From CAZEDK01 sp964511025 (GTDB taxonomy: Bacteria > Patescibacteriota > Gracilibacteria > UBA1369 > GWF2-33-10), in NCBI GenBank assembly GCA_964511025.1, contig CAZEDK010000023.1:1-30174 (forward strand): a stretch of 30,174 nucleotides of DNA, given 5' to 3'. Made by a program: the position numbers and the translations under genes. Position 1 is the stretch's first letter; every line of letters begins with the position of its first letter. Below, one piece after another: positions 20,645-28,627 of the stretch. Below the pieces are notes generated by a model. The model saw only the letters and a list, made by a program, of their open reading frames with translations. It searched no databases and was not told the DNA's origin.

Positions 20645-21642
20645 GTGTCAAAGTTTATTATGATCAAGATGCCAGTATGTCAGCTCTTGAAGGTAAGCGT
20701 ATCGCGGTAATTGGTTACGGGGCTCAGGGCAGAGCTCAGGCACGTATGTTTTATGAGTCCGGAATAGATACTGTTGTTGGTTTAAGGAAAGGCGGCAAAT
20801 CTTGGGAGCTTGCAATGGAAGATGGTATACCAGTAATGACTATTGAGGAAGCGGCAGCAAGTGGAGATATTGTTCACATGCTGATTCCTGATGAATATCA
20901 AAAAGAAGTTTATGAAGCTTCCATTAAAGATAATTTGGAACCCGGAAATATTTTAAGTTTTTCCCATGGTTTTAATATTGTTTTTGGTCGCATCAACCCA
21001 CCTGATAGTATTGGCGTGACGATGATGGCACCAAAAGCTCCAGGTACAGAAGTTTATAAATGTTTCCGTCAAGGATTTGGTGTGCCAAGTATTATATCTG
21101 TTTATAGAAATAATAAAGAAAACAATGCTCGTGATATAGCGCTTGCGATGGCAAAGGCTACTCGTGGGACAAAAGCTGGCGTTATGGAGTGTACTTTTGA
21201 GCAAGAGGCTTATGAAGATTTGTTTGGAGAGCAGGCTGTACTTTGTGGCGGATCTGCGGAATTAATTAAGGCAGGTTTTGAAACTCTTATTGAAGCTGGA
21301 TATCCACCTGAACTTGCATATTTTGAATGTTTACATGAATTAAAACTTATTGTTGATTTGATTTACGACGGTGGACTTGAAAAAATGTGGGAAGTAGTTT
21401 CAAATACGGCTGAATATGGTGGGCATACTAGAGGTACTAGAGTTATTACACCTGCTGTCAAAGCTGAAATGAAAAAAATCCTTCAGGAAGTTGAAGATGG
21501 GACTTTTGCAAAAGAGTGGATGGATGAATATGAAATTCACGGAATGAAAAATCTTCTTGAAATGAGAAGAAAAGAAGGGGAGCATCCTGTTGAAATTGTT
21601 GGGCGAAAAATTAGAAAAATGTTTGATAAAGATGGTAAATAG
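20641..21642 (+). CDS. ilvC: ketol-acid reductoisomerase
   Basis: IlvC converts acetolactate (the IlvBN product) into dihydroxyisovalerate, the second step of Val/Leu synthesis and the equivalent step for Ile. The Rossmann motif GYGAQGRAQARMF is at about 25-37, with VVGLRKGGKSWELA as the cofactor-specificity loop. The Mg-binding core contains EQEAYEDLFGEQAVLCGG (about 187-204) and FECLHELKLIVDL. At 333 residues it is a short-form (class I) enzyme. It is about 17.5 kb from ilvBN, has no attenuator of its own, and is translationally coupled to the ABC ATPase. ilvD and ilvE are not in the window. Confidence 0.96.
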   Translation: MSVKVYYDQDASMSALEGKRIAVIGYGAQGRAQARMFYESGIDTVVGLRKGGKSWELAMEDGIPVMTIEEAAASGDIVHMLIPDEYQKEVYEASIKDNLEPGNILSFSHGFNIVFGRINPPDSIGVTMMAPKAPGTEVYKCFRQGFGVPSIISVYRNNKENNARDIALAMAKATRGTKAGVMECTFEQEAYEDLFGEQAVLCGGSAELIKAGFETLIEAGYPPELAYFECLHELKLIVDLIYDGGLEKMWEVVSNTAEYGGHTRGTRVITPAVKAEMKKILQEVEDGTFAKEWMDEYEIHGMKNLLEMRRKEGEHPVEIVGRKIRKMFDKDGK

Positions 21643-21647
21643 TAACT

Positions 21648-22430
21648 TTATTTTTTTTTCTTTCCTATCAAACATATATTTTTCCCTTTTAAAAAGGTCT
21701 TTGTTTTTTGATTTTTGATTACCGTAAAAATGTCTAAAATCTCAAAACCTGCTTTTTTAAAAATTTTTTCCAATTCAGTCGCTGTAAATGCATAATAAAA
21801 TCTATCTACTTTCTTTTCTCCTTTTCGCCACGGAATGAATAAATTTTTTATTCGCAATGGATTGCGCAAAAAAGCTTTTATGATTTCTTTGATGTATTTC
21901 CATTGCCAAAGTTGCCATACAGTTAAAACAATTAAACTATCAGATTTTAAAACTCTATGAATTTCTTTTGCTCCTTGTAATTGATATTTTTTTGGTAAAT
22001 GATGAAAAGCGGCAATGCACCAGATCTGGTCGAAAGAATTATCTTTTGCTGGAATTGAAAGAATGTCGCCGTGTGAGAAAGTATATGGTATATGGTATAT
22101 GGTATATGGTATTTTTTTGTGGAGTTTTTTTGCTTGGTTGAGGAGTTGTTCGGAGTTGTCGATTCCTGTGTAGGAAAATCCCCCAACCCCCTTTGTCAAG
22201 GGGGCTTTAGAAGATAGAAAATCATAGAGGCGACCGTTGCCACAAGCCAAATCAAGTATATGGTATATGGTATATGGTATATGGCGATTTGAATGTTTTT
22301 GGGATTTTTTAAATAATAATTCAAATTCCGGCCAGGATTTATTTCTTGTTTCAGAAAAACTTTCTGCGATTTGGTTGTAGTCAGATTGGACTTTTTTGAG
22401 TAATGAATTGTTGGCTTCTTTAGTTCTCAT
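21648..22430 (-). CDS. Trm9/ALKBH8-like SAM methyltransferase
   Basis: A class I methyltransferase: motif I ILDLACGNGRLYDFL (58-72), YTGIDNSEQLLNQA (87-100), SHGDILSIP and FDQIWCIAAFHHLPKKYQ. Features of Trm9/ALKBH8-type tRNA methyltransferases are visible: TRNKSWPEF near the start, AFHHLP, EIHRVLKSDSLIVLTVWQ, FIPWRKG, and DRFYYAFTATELEKIFKKAGF. Those enzymes methylate carboxymethyl-uridine (cm5U34) made by Elp3, and elp3 is the next gene, divergent. Three in-frame inserts interrupt the domain: HIPYTIYHI (50-58), KAPLTKGVGGF (75-85) and KIPYTIYHIPYTF (106-118). All are repeat-encoded and lie between core strands and helices. The active-site motifs remain complete. Confidence 0.85.
   Translation of the reverse strand: MRTKEANNSLLKKVQSDYNQIAESFSETRNKSWPEFELLFKKSQKHSNRHIPYTIYHILDLACGNGRLYDFLSSKAPLTKGVGGFSYTGIDNSEQLLNQAKKLHKKIPYTIYHIPYTFSHGDILSIPAKDNSFDQIWCIAAFHHLPKKYQLQGAKEIHRVLKSDSLIVLTVWQLWQWKYIKEIIKAFLRNPLRIKNLFIPWRKGEKKVDRFYYAFTATELEKIFKKAGFEILDIFTVIKNQKTKTFLKGKNICLIGKKKK
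22081..22112. repeat. heptanucleotide repeat in the Trm9-like gene (distal)
   Basis: Four exact GTATATG units and a partial GTAT. Read on the minus strand they encode IPYTIYHIPYTF, between the second motif and the SHGDI strand. Confidence 0.9.
22173..22209. repeat. GC-rich palindromic mini-repeat in the Trm9-like gene
   Basis: CCCCCTT (22187-22193) and AAGGGGG (22198-22204) form a 7-bp hairpin, flanked by AATCCCCCAA and CTTTAG. It is the reverse-oriented relative of the element at 390-424. It encodes KAPLTKGVGGF on the minus strand. Confidence 0.75.
22256..22283. repeat. heptanucleotide repeat in the Trm9-like gene (proximal)
   Basis: Four exact GTATATG units, identical in unit to the array 150 nt away, encoding HIPYTIYHI immediately before methyltransferase motif I. 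Confidence 0.9.
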
Positions 22431-22570
22431 TGTGTATAAATTTTGTATATTCTAGGTATATATATCTTTATGGTCAAATTGTGCTTAACTTTGACTTTAT
22501 GTTGAATATAATATATATTCAAATTATATACAAATTATATACATGAGAAAATAAATTTGCAGAAAGTTTT

Positions 22571-22599
22571 TTCATTTTTTTATACTTTTGTGTTATAAA
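22571..22599 (+). promoter_or_regulatory. elp3 promoter, extended -10
   Basis: TTCATT (22571-22576), a 17-nt spacer, then TGT plus TATAAA (22594-22599), 22 nt before the ATG. The -35 match is weak. Confidence 0.4.
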
Positions 22600-22621
22600 T
22601 ACATAGCTAATTTATCTATTT

Positions 22622-24289
22622 ATGACACTAGAACAAATTGCTGAAATCTTTGTAAAAGATGCTTTGAAAAATCAAGTTTTTAAACTCATTGCTTTGCAAA
22701 AGTTAAAAAACGAGTATTCATCGAAATATAAAATAAAAAATTTATTACACAGAGATATTGTTTCTGCTTATAAGAGGCTTATTGATGCAAAACAAATAGA
22801 AAAAAATCAGCTTTTTGAAAATGTTATTCGGAAAAGATCTGTGCGTACAGAATCTGGAATTACATCTGTGACAATAGCTACAAAACCTTATGCGTGTCCT
22901 GGTAAATGTGTTTTTTGTCCGACAGAAAAAAATGTACCAAAAAGTTACGCAAGCAATGAACCTGGAATTATGAGGGCGATTCTCAATGATTATGATCCTT
23001 ATAAACAGGTTGTAAATAGGCTGCATGCTTATCTTGGTAACGGCCATGAAGCTGATAAAGTCGAAATGATAATCATAGGTGGAACTTTTTCTTTTTATCC
23101 GCACATTTATCAAACTAATTTTGTCAGAAATATGTTTAATGCATTAAATAGAACTGAAAAGCGAGAGCTGACCTGCCCGAATTGGTACAGGCGGGGAGCT
23201 GAGAATGTACATTTTCCTAAAGTAAAAAGTTTAAAGTTAGCTCAGGATTTAAATGAAAAAGCGCAGCATAGATGTGTTGGACTTTCTGTAGAAACAAGAC
23301 CTGATTATATTACGGAAGATGAGTTGAAACGATTTCGAATGCTTGGTGTTACTAGAATTGAAATGGGTGTTCAGCATACAATTGATAGAATTTTACATTA
23401 CAATAAGCGTGGACATGGAATTCAAGCTGTGCGAAATGCAATGCAGCTTATGAAAGATGCAGGATTCAAAATCACATCTCACATGATGCCTAATCTTCCT
23501 GGCGCAAGTCTTTCTGATGATTATCAAAGTTTTGTAGATATCTTTGATGATCCTTATTTGCGTACTGACTGGATGAAAATTTATCCATGTAGCGTTGTGC
23601 CTTATTCAGAATTGGAAACTTGGTGGAGAGATGGAAAACATAAATCATATAGTCAGGATGAGATTATAGATTTGCTGGTTCGAGTTAAGCAAATAGTTCC
23701 AACATATATTCGATTAACTAGAGTGATAAGAGATATCCCAGATAATTCAATACTTGAAGGTTCAACTGTGTCGAATTTGCGTCAATATATTCATCAAATT
23801 ATCAAAAAAAATCCAGATAAATGGAAAAATTGTAGATGTATAAGGTGTAGAGAAATTCGAAGTTTTGTACTTAATTATAATGATACACAATTAAATTGTT
23901 ATGAATACGATGCTCAAGGTGGTAAAGAATTTTTCTTGTCTTTTGATGATATGAAAAAAGATAAAATTTGTGCAAATTTGAGACTTAGATATCCATCGCA
24001 GTTTTTTACAGGCAAGAAACATTTTATACAAGAATTAGAAGGTGCGGCAATTATTCGCGAACTTCATGTTTTTGGTGCTCAGGCTGGAATAGGGGATAGA
24101 CAAATTGGACTTTCTCAACACAGCGGATTTGGTACTCAGCTTATGAAAAAAGCTGAAGAAATGGCAAAAAAAGCAGGATTTAAAAAAATTGCTGTAATTA
24201 GTGGTATTGGAGTGAGGGAATATTATAGAAAACTTGGATATAAGTTGGATGGGACTTATATGACGAAGGATGCTATGGATTTCGAATAG
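22622..24289 (+). CDS. elp3: Elp3-like tRNA uridine-34 carboxymethyl-forming enzyme
   Basis: A radical-SAM plus GNAT fusion. The N-terminal region is followed by the cluster cysteines C92, C96 and C99 (PYACPGKCVFCPTEKNVPKS), GMVMI-like EMIIIGGTFSFYP, HRCVGLSVETRPDYI, and GVTRIEMGVQHTIDRILHYN. The GNAT part (about 470-555) has LHVFGAQAGIGDRQIG, QHSGFGTQLMKKAEEMA and YYRKLGYKLDG. Elp3 uses SAM and acetyl-CoA to build cm5U at the wobble base of tRNAs. The length (555) is normal and it would act without the eukaryotic Elongator partners. Residues 184-194 (TCPNWYRRGAE) are encoded by a GC-rich repeat and look inserted. It diverges from the Trm9-like methyltransferase. Confidence 0.93.
   Translation: MTLEQIAEIFVKDALKNQVFKLIALQKLKNEYSSKYKIKNLLHRDIVSAYKRLIDAKQIEKNQLFENVIRKRSVRTESGITSVTIATKPYACPGKCVFCPTEKNVPKSYASNEPGIMRAILNDYDPYKQVVNRLHAYLGNGHEADKVEMIIIGGTFSFYPHIYQTNFVRNMFNALNRTEKRELTCPNWYRRGAENVHFPKVKSLKLAQDLNEKAQHRCVGLSVETRPDYITEDELKRFRMLGVTRIEMGVQHTIDRILHYNKRGHGIQAVRNAMQLMKDAGFKITSHMMPNLPGASLSDDYQSFVDIFDDPYLRTDWMKIYPCSVVPYSELETWWRDGKHKSYSQDEIIDLLVRVKQIVPTYIRLTRVIRDIPDNSILEGSTVSNLRQYIHQIIKKNPDKWKNCRCIRCREIRSFVLNYNDTQLNCYEYDAQGGKEFFLSFDDMKKDKICANLRLRYPSQFFTGKKHFIQELEGAAIIRELHVFGAQAGIGDRQIGLSQHSGFGTQLMKKAEEMAKKAGFKKIAVISGIGVREYYRKLGYKLDGTYMTKDAMDFE
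23171..23199. repeat. GC-rich mini-repeat inside elp3
   Basis: A 29-nt GC-rich segment starting ACCTGCCCGAA and ending GGTACAGGCGGGGAGC. Its ends match the ends of the 64-nt element near tRNA-Ala (10 of 12 bases on the left, 15 of 16 on the right), as if it were a shortened version. It encodes TCPNWYRRGA in frame. Confidence 0.55.
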
Positions 24290-24329
24290 TAACTTTGATA
24301 ATCTTGGCACAAAAGATTATCAAATATTT

Positions 24330-26435
24330 ATGCTTAAACAATTTTTCTATCCAAAATCAGTTGCCTTGGTTGGAGCATCGAGAACTCCAGGTAAGCTTGG
24401 TTATGACATCTTGAGTAACCTCAAAAATCTTGGTTTCAAAGGTAAAATTTATCCAATCAATCCAAATGGAGGCGAAATACTTGGACTGAGTGTTTATAGT
24501 GATATTCTCAAGTCACCTGAAATCCCAGAATTAGTTATTATTGCGGTTCCAGCGGAAAAAATTAATCAAGTAGTCATAAACTGTGCTAAAAAAGGAGTAA
24601 AAAATATAGTTATTATAACGGCAGGATTCAAAGAAATAGGAGGTGAGGGGATTGAACGCGAGGAAGAACTACAGAAAATTATAAAAAAATATGGAATTTC
24701 GTTAATTGGGCCAAATTGTCTTGGAATTATCAATACTGATATCAAGATGAACGCTTCTTTTGCCGAAGGAATGCCACAAGAGGGTAACGTAAGTTTGATA
24801 TCACAGTCTGGCGCGATGGCGGTTGCAATGATTGACTGGGCGTATGAAAGTGGACTTGGTTTCGCAAAAATAATTAGCATGGGCAACAAAGCTGATTTAT
24901 CTGAAAATGAATTGCTTGAATATTTAGGAGAAGACCCAAAAACAAAAGTAATTTTGATGTATTTGGAAAGTATTATTGATGGTAAAAAGTTTTTTCAAAT
25001 TGCAAAAAAAATCAGTCTTAAAAAACCGATTATTGTAGTGAAATCAGGTATATCTGAAGCTGGCAACAAAGCTATATCTTCTCATACCGGATCCCTTGCC
25101 GGATCAGATACTGCTGTTTGTGCCGCATTCAAACAGGCTGGAATTATTAGGGCGTACAGCATAGAAGAATTATTTATTTTTGCAAAAGCTTTTAGTTACC
25201 AACCTGTGCCACAAGGAAATAGAGTTGGAGTGATAACAAACGCAGGTGGTCCTGGAATTATGGTAACTGATGCGATTTCAAATTCGAAGTCGCTTATTAT
25301 GTCTGAAATTTCAGAATCCGCACAAAAAAAATTAGCACAAGGTTTACCAAAAACAGCAGCTCTTACTAATCCTGTAGATTTGATTGGAGACGCTCTTGCT
25401 GATAGATATAGGCATGCGATTTCGATAATGCTTGAAGAAAAATCGGTTGATTCATTGCTTGTACTTCTAACTCCGCAGATAATGACTGAAGTAAAAAAAG
25501 CAGCAACAGTGACTACAGCGTTATCAAGTCAATATCCAAACAAAACTGTTATAAGCTGTTTTATGGGTGGTGAAAATATAGTGAGAGGAGAGCATATTTT
25601 CCGTCGTCACAAATTTCCAAATTATAGATTCCCTGAAAATGCAGTAAAAGCTCTTGAAGTAATGTATACATATTCAATGTGGAAAAAAATCGAGAAAAAA
25701 AGATTAAAAGATGCATCAAACAACAAATTTACAATTAAGAATAAGAGTGAAATCGATCAAATATTTGCTAAAAATAGAAAAATTGGTGACAGGCTGCATT
25801 CTCAAGAGATAGAAATAATTCTTGATGCTTATGGAATTAAGACTGTTAAAAATTATTTAGCAAAAAATCAAAAAGATGTCATAGCATTGAGCAGCAAAAT
25901 TGGATATCCTGTTGTGATGAAAATATCTTCGCCTGATATTTATCACAAAACAGATGTCGGTGGTGTTATGCTCAATATCAAAAATGACGATGATGCAAAA
26001 AAAGCTTATGAAACAATTTTGAAAAATGTGAAAAAAGCAAAAGCAAAAGCGAAAATTGACGGAGTGACAATTGAGCCAAAATTACCATCCGGACGAGAAA
26101 TAATTATTGGGTCGATGTTTGATCCGAATTTCGGACATTTGTTGATGTTTGGTATTGGCGGAATTTATGTGGAAATTTTGAAAGATGTGACTTTCAGAGT
26201 TGCTCCCGTGAGTTATGATGAGGCTTTTGAAATGATAGAGGAGATTAAGTTGTCAGCAATTCTAAAAGGGGCACGTGGAGAAAAGCCTCTTAATTTAAAA
26301 GAAATCGCAGATGTGATTATCAAAGTTAGTAAATTATTGCATGATTATCCACAGATCAAAGAATTCGAAATAAATCCTCTTATCGTTAGCCCAAAACATG
26401 GAACTGTCGCTGTCGATACGAATTGTGTTGTTTGA
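24330..26435 (+). CDS. acd: ADP-forming acyl-CoA (acetyl-CoA) synthetase, fused alpha-beta
   Basis: This enzyme makes ATP from ADP, phosphate and an acyl-CoA, typically acetyl-CoA to acetate, a substrate-level energy step common in archaea and some fermentative bacteria. In order: CoA-binding domain (YPKSVALVGASRTPGKLGYD), succinyl-CoA-ligase-like domains with LISQSGAMAVAM and the phosphorylated histidine in SHTGSLAGSD (about 250-259), and a C-terminal ATP-grasp domain from about 490 (IGYPVVMKISSPDIYHKTDV, VTIEPKLPSGREIIIG, EFEINPLIV). The open frame extends back to 24270 inside elp3, but the ATG at 24330 gives MLKQFFYPKSVALVGAS, the family's usual beginning (701 residues). It follows elp3 by 40 nt. 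Confidence 0.93.
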   Translation: MLKQFFYPKSVALVGASRTPGKLGYDILSNLKNLGFKGKIYPINPNGGEILGLSVYSDILKSPEIPELVIIAVPAEKINQVVINCAKKGVKNIVIITAGFKEIGGEGIEREEELQKIIKKYGISLIGPNCLGIINTDIKMNASFAEGMPQEGNVSLISQSGAMAVAMIDWAYESGLGFAKIISMGNKADLSENELLEYLGEDPKTKVILMYLESIIDGKKFFQIAKKISLKKPIIVVKSGISEAGNKAISSHTGSLAGSDTAVCAAFKQAGIIRAYSIEELFIFAKAFSYQPVPQGNRVGVITNAGGPGIMVTDAISNSKSLIMSEISESAQKKLAQGLPKTAALTNPVDLIGDALADRYRHAISIMLEEKSVDSLLVLLTPQIMTEVKKAATVTTALSSQYPNKTVISCFMGGENIVRGEHIFRRHKFPNYRFPENAVKALEVMYTYSMWKKIEKKRLKDASNNKFTIKNKSEIDQIFAKNRKIGDRLHSQEIEIILDAYGIKTVKNYLAKNQKDVIALSSKIGYPVVMKISSPDIYHKTDVGGVMLNIKNDDDAKKAYETILKNVKKAKAKAKIDGVTIEPKLPSGREIIIGSMFDPNFGHLLMFGIGGIYVEILKDVTFRVAPVSYDEAFEMIEEIKLSAILKGARGEKPLNLKEIADVIIKVSKLLHDYPQIKEFEINPLIVSPKHGTVAVDTNCVV

Positions 26436-26439
26436 TTAA

Positions 26440-26466
26440 CCATTTTCGCATTTTATGCGAAAATGG
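26440..26466. terminator. perfect 12-bp hairpin after acd
   Basis: CCATTTTCGCAT (26440-26451) and ATGCGAAAATGG (26455-26466) pair perfectly around a TTT loop, 4 nt after the acd stop. The T-tract after it is weak (AGTTTGTTTATT), so it may act as an inefficient intrinsic terminator or an mRNA-end stabiliser before recQ. Confidence 0.65.
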
Positions 26467-26526
26467 AGTTTGTTTATTGATACTTTTTGCTTTAGATTAA
26501 AATTAAATTAAAAAAAATAAAATTTT

Positions 26527-28326
26527 ATGCGCGTTTTGTTAAAACAATATTTTGGCTTTGAATCTTTTCGTTTATTGCAGGAAGAAATTATTTCCAATGT
26601 TATGGATGGTCAAGATTCTTTTGTCCTTATCCCAACAGGTGGAGGTAAATCTATCTGTTATCAATTGCCGGCATTGAAGTTGCCTGGACTGACTTTGGTG
26701 ATTTCGCCTTTGATAGCATTGATGAAAGATCAGGTGGATAGTTTGAAATTAAATGGTATTCAAGCTGAATTTATTAATAGTAGTTTGACTTATACTGATA
26801 TTGAATTCATCAAATCTAAAATTAGAAATAGTCAAGTAAAAATTCTTTATGTAGCGCCAGAAAGATTTCGCGATCCAATTTTTCGAGATTTTTTGAGAAG
26901 TATTGATTTAAGTTTGATTGCTATTGATGAAGCTCATTGTATTTCAGAATGGGGGCACGATTTCAGACCTGAATATAGAAACCTTATCAATCTGAGAAAA
27001 GATTTTCCAACATTGCCAATAATTGCACTGACAGCAACAGCAACATACAAAGTGAAAGAAGATATTCTCAAACAATTAAATTTGAATAATCCAAAAATTT
27101 TTATATCAAGTTTTAATAGACAAAATCTGAAATATTTAATCAGACCTAAAAAAGAAACTTTTAAAAATCTTTTAACACTTCTTAGCAAAAATAAAGAAGG
27201 CTCTGTCATTATATATTGTTTGTCACGAAAAAACACTGAAGACCTTTCATCAAAACTAAATGCGAATGGTTTTCGCTCGCTGGCTTATCATGCTGGAATG
27301 GATTCAAAACTAAGAAGCAAAGTTCAAGATGATTTCATCAAAGATAAAGTACAAATAATTGTAGCAACAATTGCTTTTGGAATGGGGATTGATAAATCCA
27401 ATGTAAGACTTCTAGTTCACTACAATCTCCCAAAATCTATTGAAGGTTATTATCAAGAAACAGGACGTGCTGGAAGAGATGGGCTTGATAGTACGTGCGT
27501 GCTTTTTTATTCTTATGGTGACAAAATCAAACAAGATTATTTTATCAATCAAATTTCTAATCCAGCTGAAAAACAAAATGCTAGGCGCAAACTTCAAGAA
27601 ATAGTTAATTATTGTGAATCTCAATTTTGCAGAAGGAAATTTTTGTTAGAATATTTCGGTGAAAAATTTGAGAAAGAAAATTGTGAAAATTGTGATATAT
27701 GCAGTGGTGACGAACTTGAATCTGTTGTTTTGGAAAAAAGTTCTTATTCGCAAGAATTATTTGATCAGCTTCGAATACTTCGAAAACATATCGCTGATGA
27801 TAATGGTATTCCTCCTTTTATAGTTTTTAGTGATGCCTCGTTGAAAGAAATGGCGCAATATTATCCGCAAAGTCGAGATGCTTTTGCTCGTATCACCGGA
27901 GTTGGTAAGCAGAAATTAGAAATTTATGGAGAAATCTTTGTCAAAACAATTGAAAAGTTTGCAGAACAAAATAATTTGCAAGAAATTACAAAATCATTAA
28001 ATATTGATAGTCAAAACTATATCAAATTGCCGGGACAATCAGCCGCCTTAACTCGAGAATATATTTTGCAAAAAATGCCACTTACCGAAATTGCAAAAAT
28101 TAGAAATATTACGATTGGAACAGCTATTGCACATTTGGAAACTTTGTATTCGCAAAATTCACAGCATGATAAAAACGAAATTGAATATTTAGCTGCATCT
28201 ATTAATGATTTAGCTGTTATCAAAGATGCATTTAAGAAAACCGGAAATAATCTGTTAAAGCCAGTAAAAGATATACTTGGAGATAGCTTTAATTATGAAG
28301 AGTTGAGATTAGCGAGAATGTTGTAG
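26527..28326 (+). CDS. recQ: RecQ-family ATP-dependent DNA helicase
   Basis: RecQ unwinds DNA 3' to 5' in recombination and fork repair. Visible parts: RecQ motif 0 YFGFESFRLLQEEII, Walker A PTGGGKS (36-42), DEAH in AIDEAHCISEWGHDFRP (near 134), TATAT, motif VI QETGRAGRDG, and a zinc cluster (about 363-391: YCESQFCRRKFLLEYFG, then CENCDIC). An HRDC domain follows (about 405-478) and then a C-terminal helix-turn-helix region (about 500-599, LTREYILQKMPLTEIAKI), like the HTH_40 domain of many RecQ. The winged-helix RQC domain that normally separates the zinc region and HRDC appears to be missing. The length is 599. Confidence 0.93.
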   Translation: MRVLLKQYFGFESFRLLQEEIISNVMDGQDSFVLIPTGGGKSICYQLPALKLPGLTLVISPLIALMKDQVDSLKLNGIQAEFINSSLTYTDIEFIKSKIRNSQVKILYVAPERFRDPIFRDFLRSIDLSLIAIDEAHCISEWGHDFRPEYRNLINLRKDFPTLPIIALTATATYKVKEDILKQLNLNNPKIFISSFNRQNLKYLIRPKKETFKNLLTLLSKNKEGSVIIYCLSRKNTEDLSSKLNANGFRSLAYHAGMDSKLRSKVQDDFIKDKVQIIVATIAFGMGIDKSNVRLLVHYNLPKSIEGYYQETGRAGRDGLDSTCVLFYSYGDKIKQDYFINQISNPAEKQNARRKLQEIVNYCESQFCRRKFLLEYFGEKFEKENCENCDICSGDELESVVLEKSSYSQELFDQLRILRKHIADDNGIPPFIVFSDASLKEMAQYYPQSRDAFARITGVGKQKLEIYGEIFVKTIEKFAEQNNLQEITKSLNIDSQNYIKLPGQSAALTREYILQKMPLTEIAKIRNITIGTAIAHLETLYSQNSQHDKNEIEYLAASINDLAVIKDAFKKTGNNLLKPVKDILGDSFNYEELRLARML

Positions 28327-28335
28327 CAACTCATT

Positions 28336-28593
28336 TTATTTTCTAAAACTGCTATTAAACATCCAGACAATGTATAGTCCAATAATAAATGCATAGGCAA
28401 AAATAACTAATGCTCCAATGAGTATGCTGGTAGGATTGATCCATGTGAAACCAGGAAGTAATTCAATCATCGTATGATGCAATGAAGCTTTTGTTCCACT
28501 CAAAAAATATGCACCGTAAGCCAAACATGACAGGTACATAATTTCCGCACCCAATGCACATTTCAATGCATAACTCATATAAGAAAGTTTCAT
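28336..28593 (-). CDS. small two-span membrane protein, DUF5676-like
   Basis: The 85-residue protein has two membrane helices (about 10-30 and 56-78) around a loop with LLPGFTWINPTSILIGALVI. The layout (helix, 'PGF/Y', Gly-rich helix, then IVWMFN) resembles DUF5676, found with DUF2933 and DUF302 proteins in copper and other heavy-metal islands. It is the third gene of a minus-strand cluster with those two families. Function is unproven; a role in metal handling is inferred from context. Confidence 0.65.
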   Translation of the reverse strand: MKLSYMSYALKCALGAEIMYLSCLAYGAYFLSGTKASLHHTMIELLPGFTWINPTSILIGALVIFAYAFIIGLYIVWMFNSSFRK

Positions 28594-28627
28594 AGGATTA
28601 TGTTAGTAAATAAAATTAAAATTAAAA

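Noticed and set aside
22081..22283. CRISPR array in the repeated region
   Set aside because: The repeats are contiguous 7-nt units without spacers, and there are no cas genes.
24270..24329. Upstream extension of the acd frame
   Set aside because: It lies inside the elp3 end and adds residues not found in the family; the ATG at 24330 gives the conserved start.
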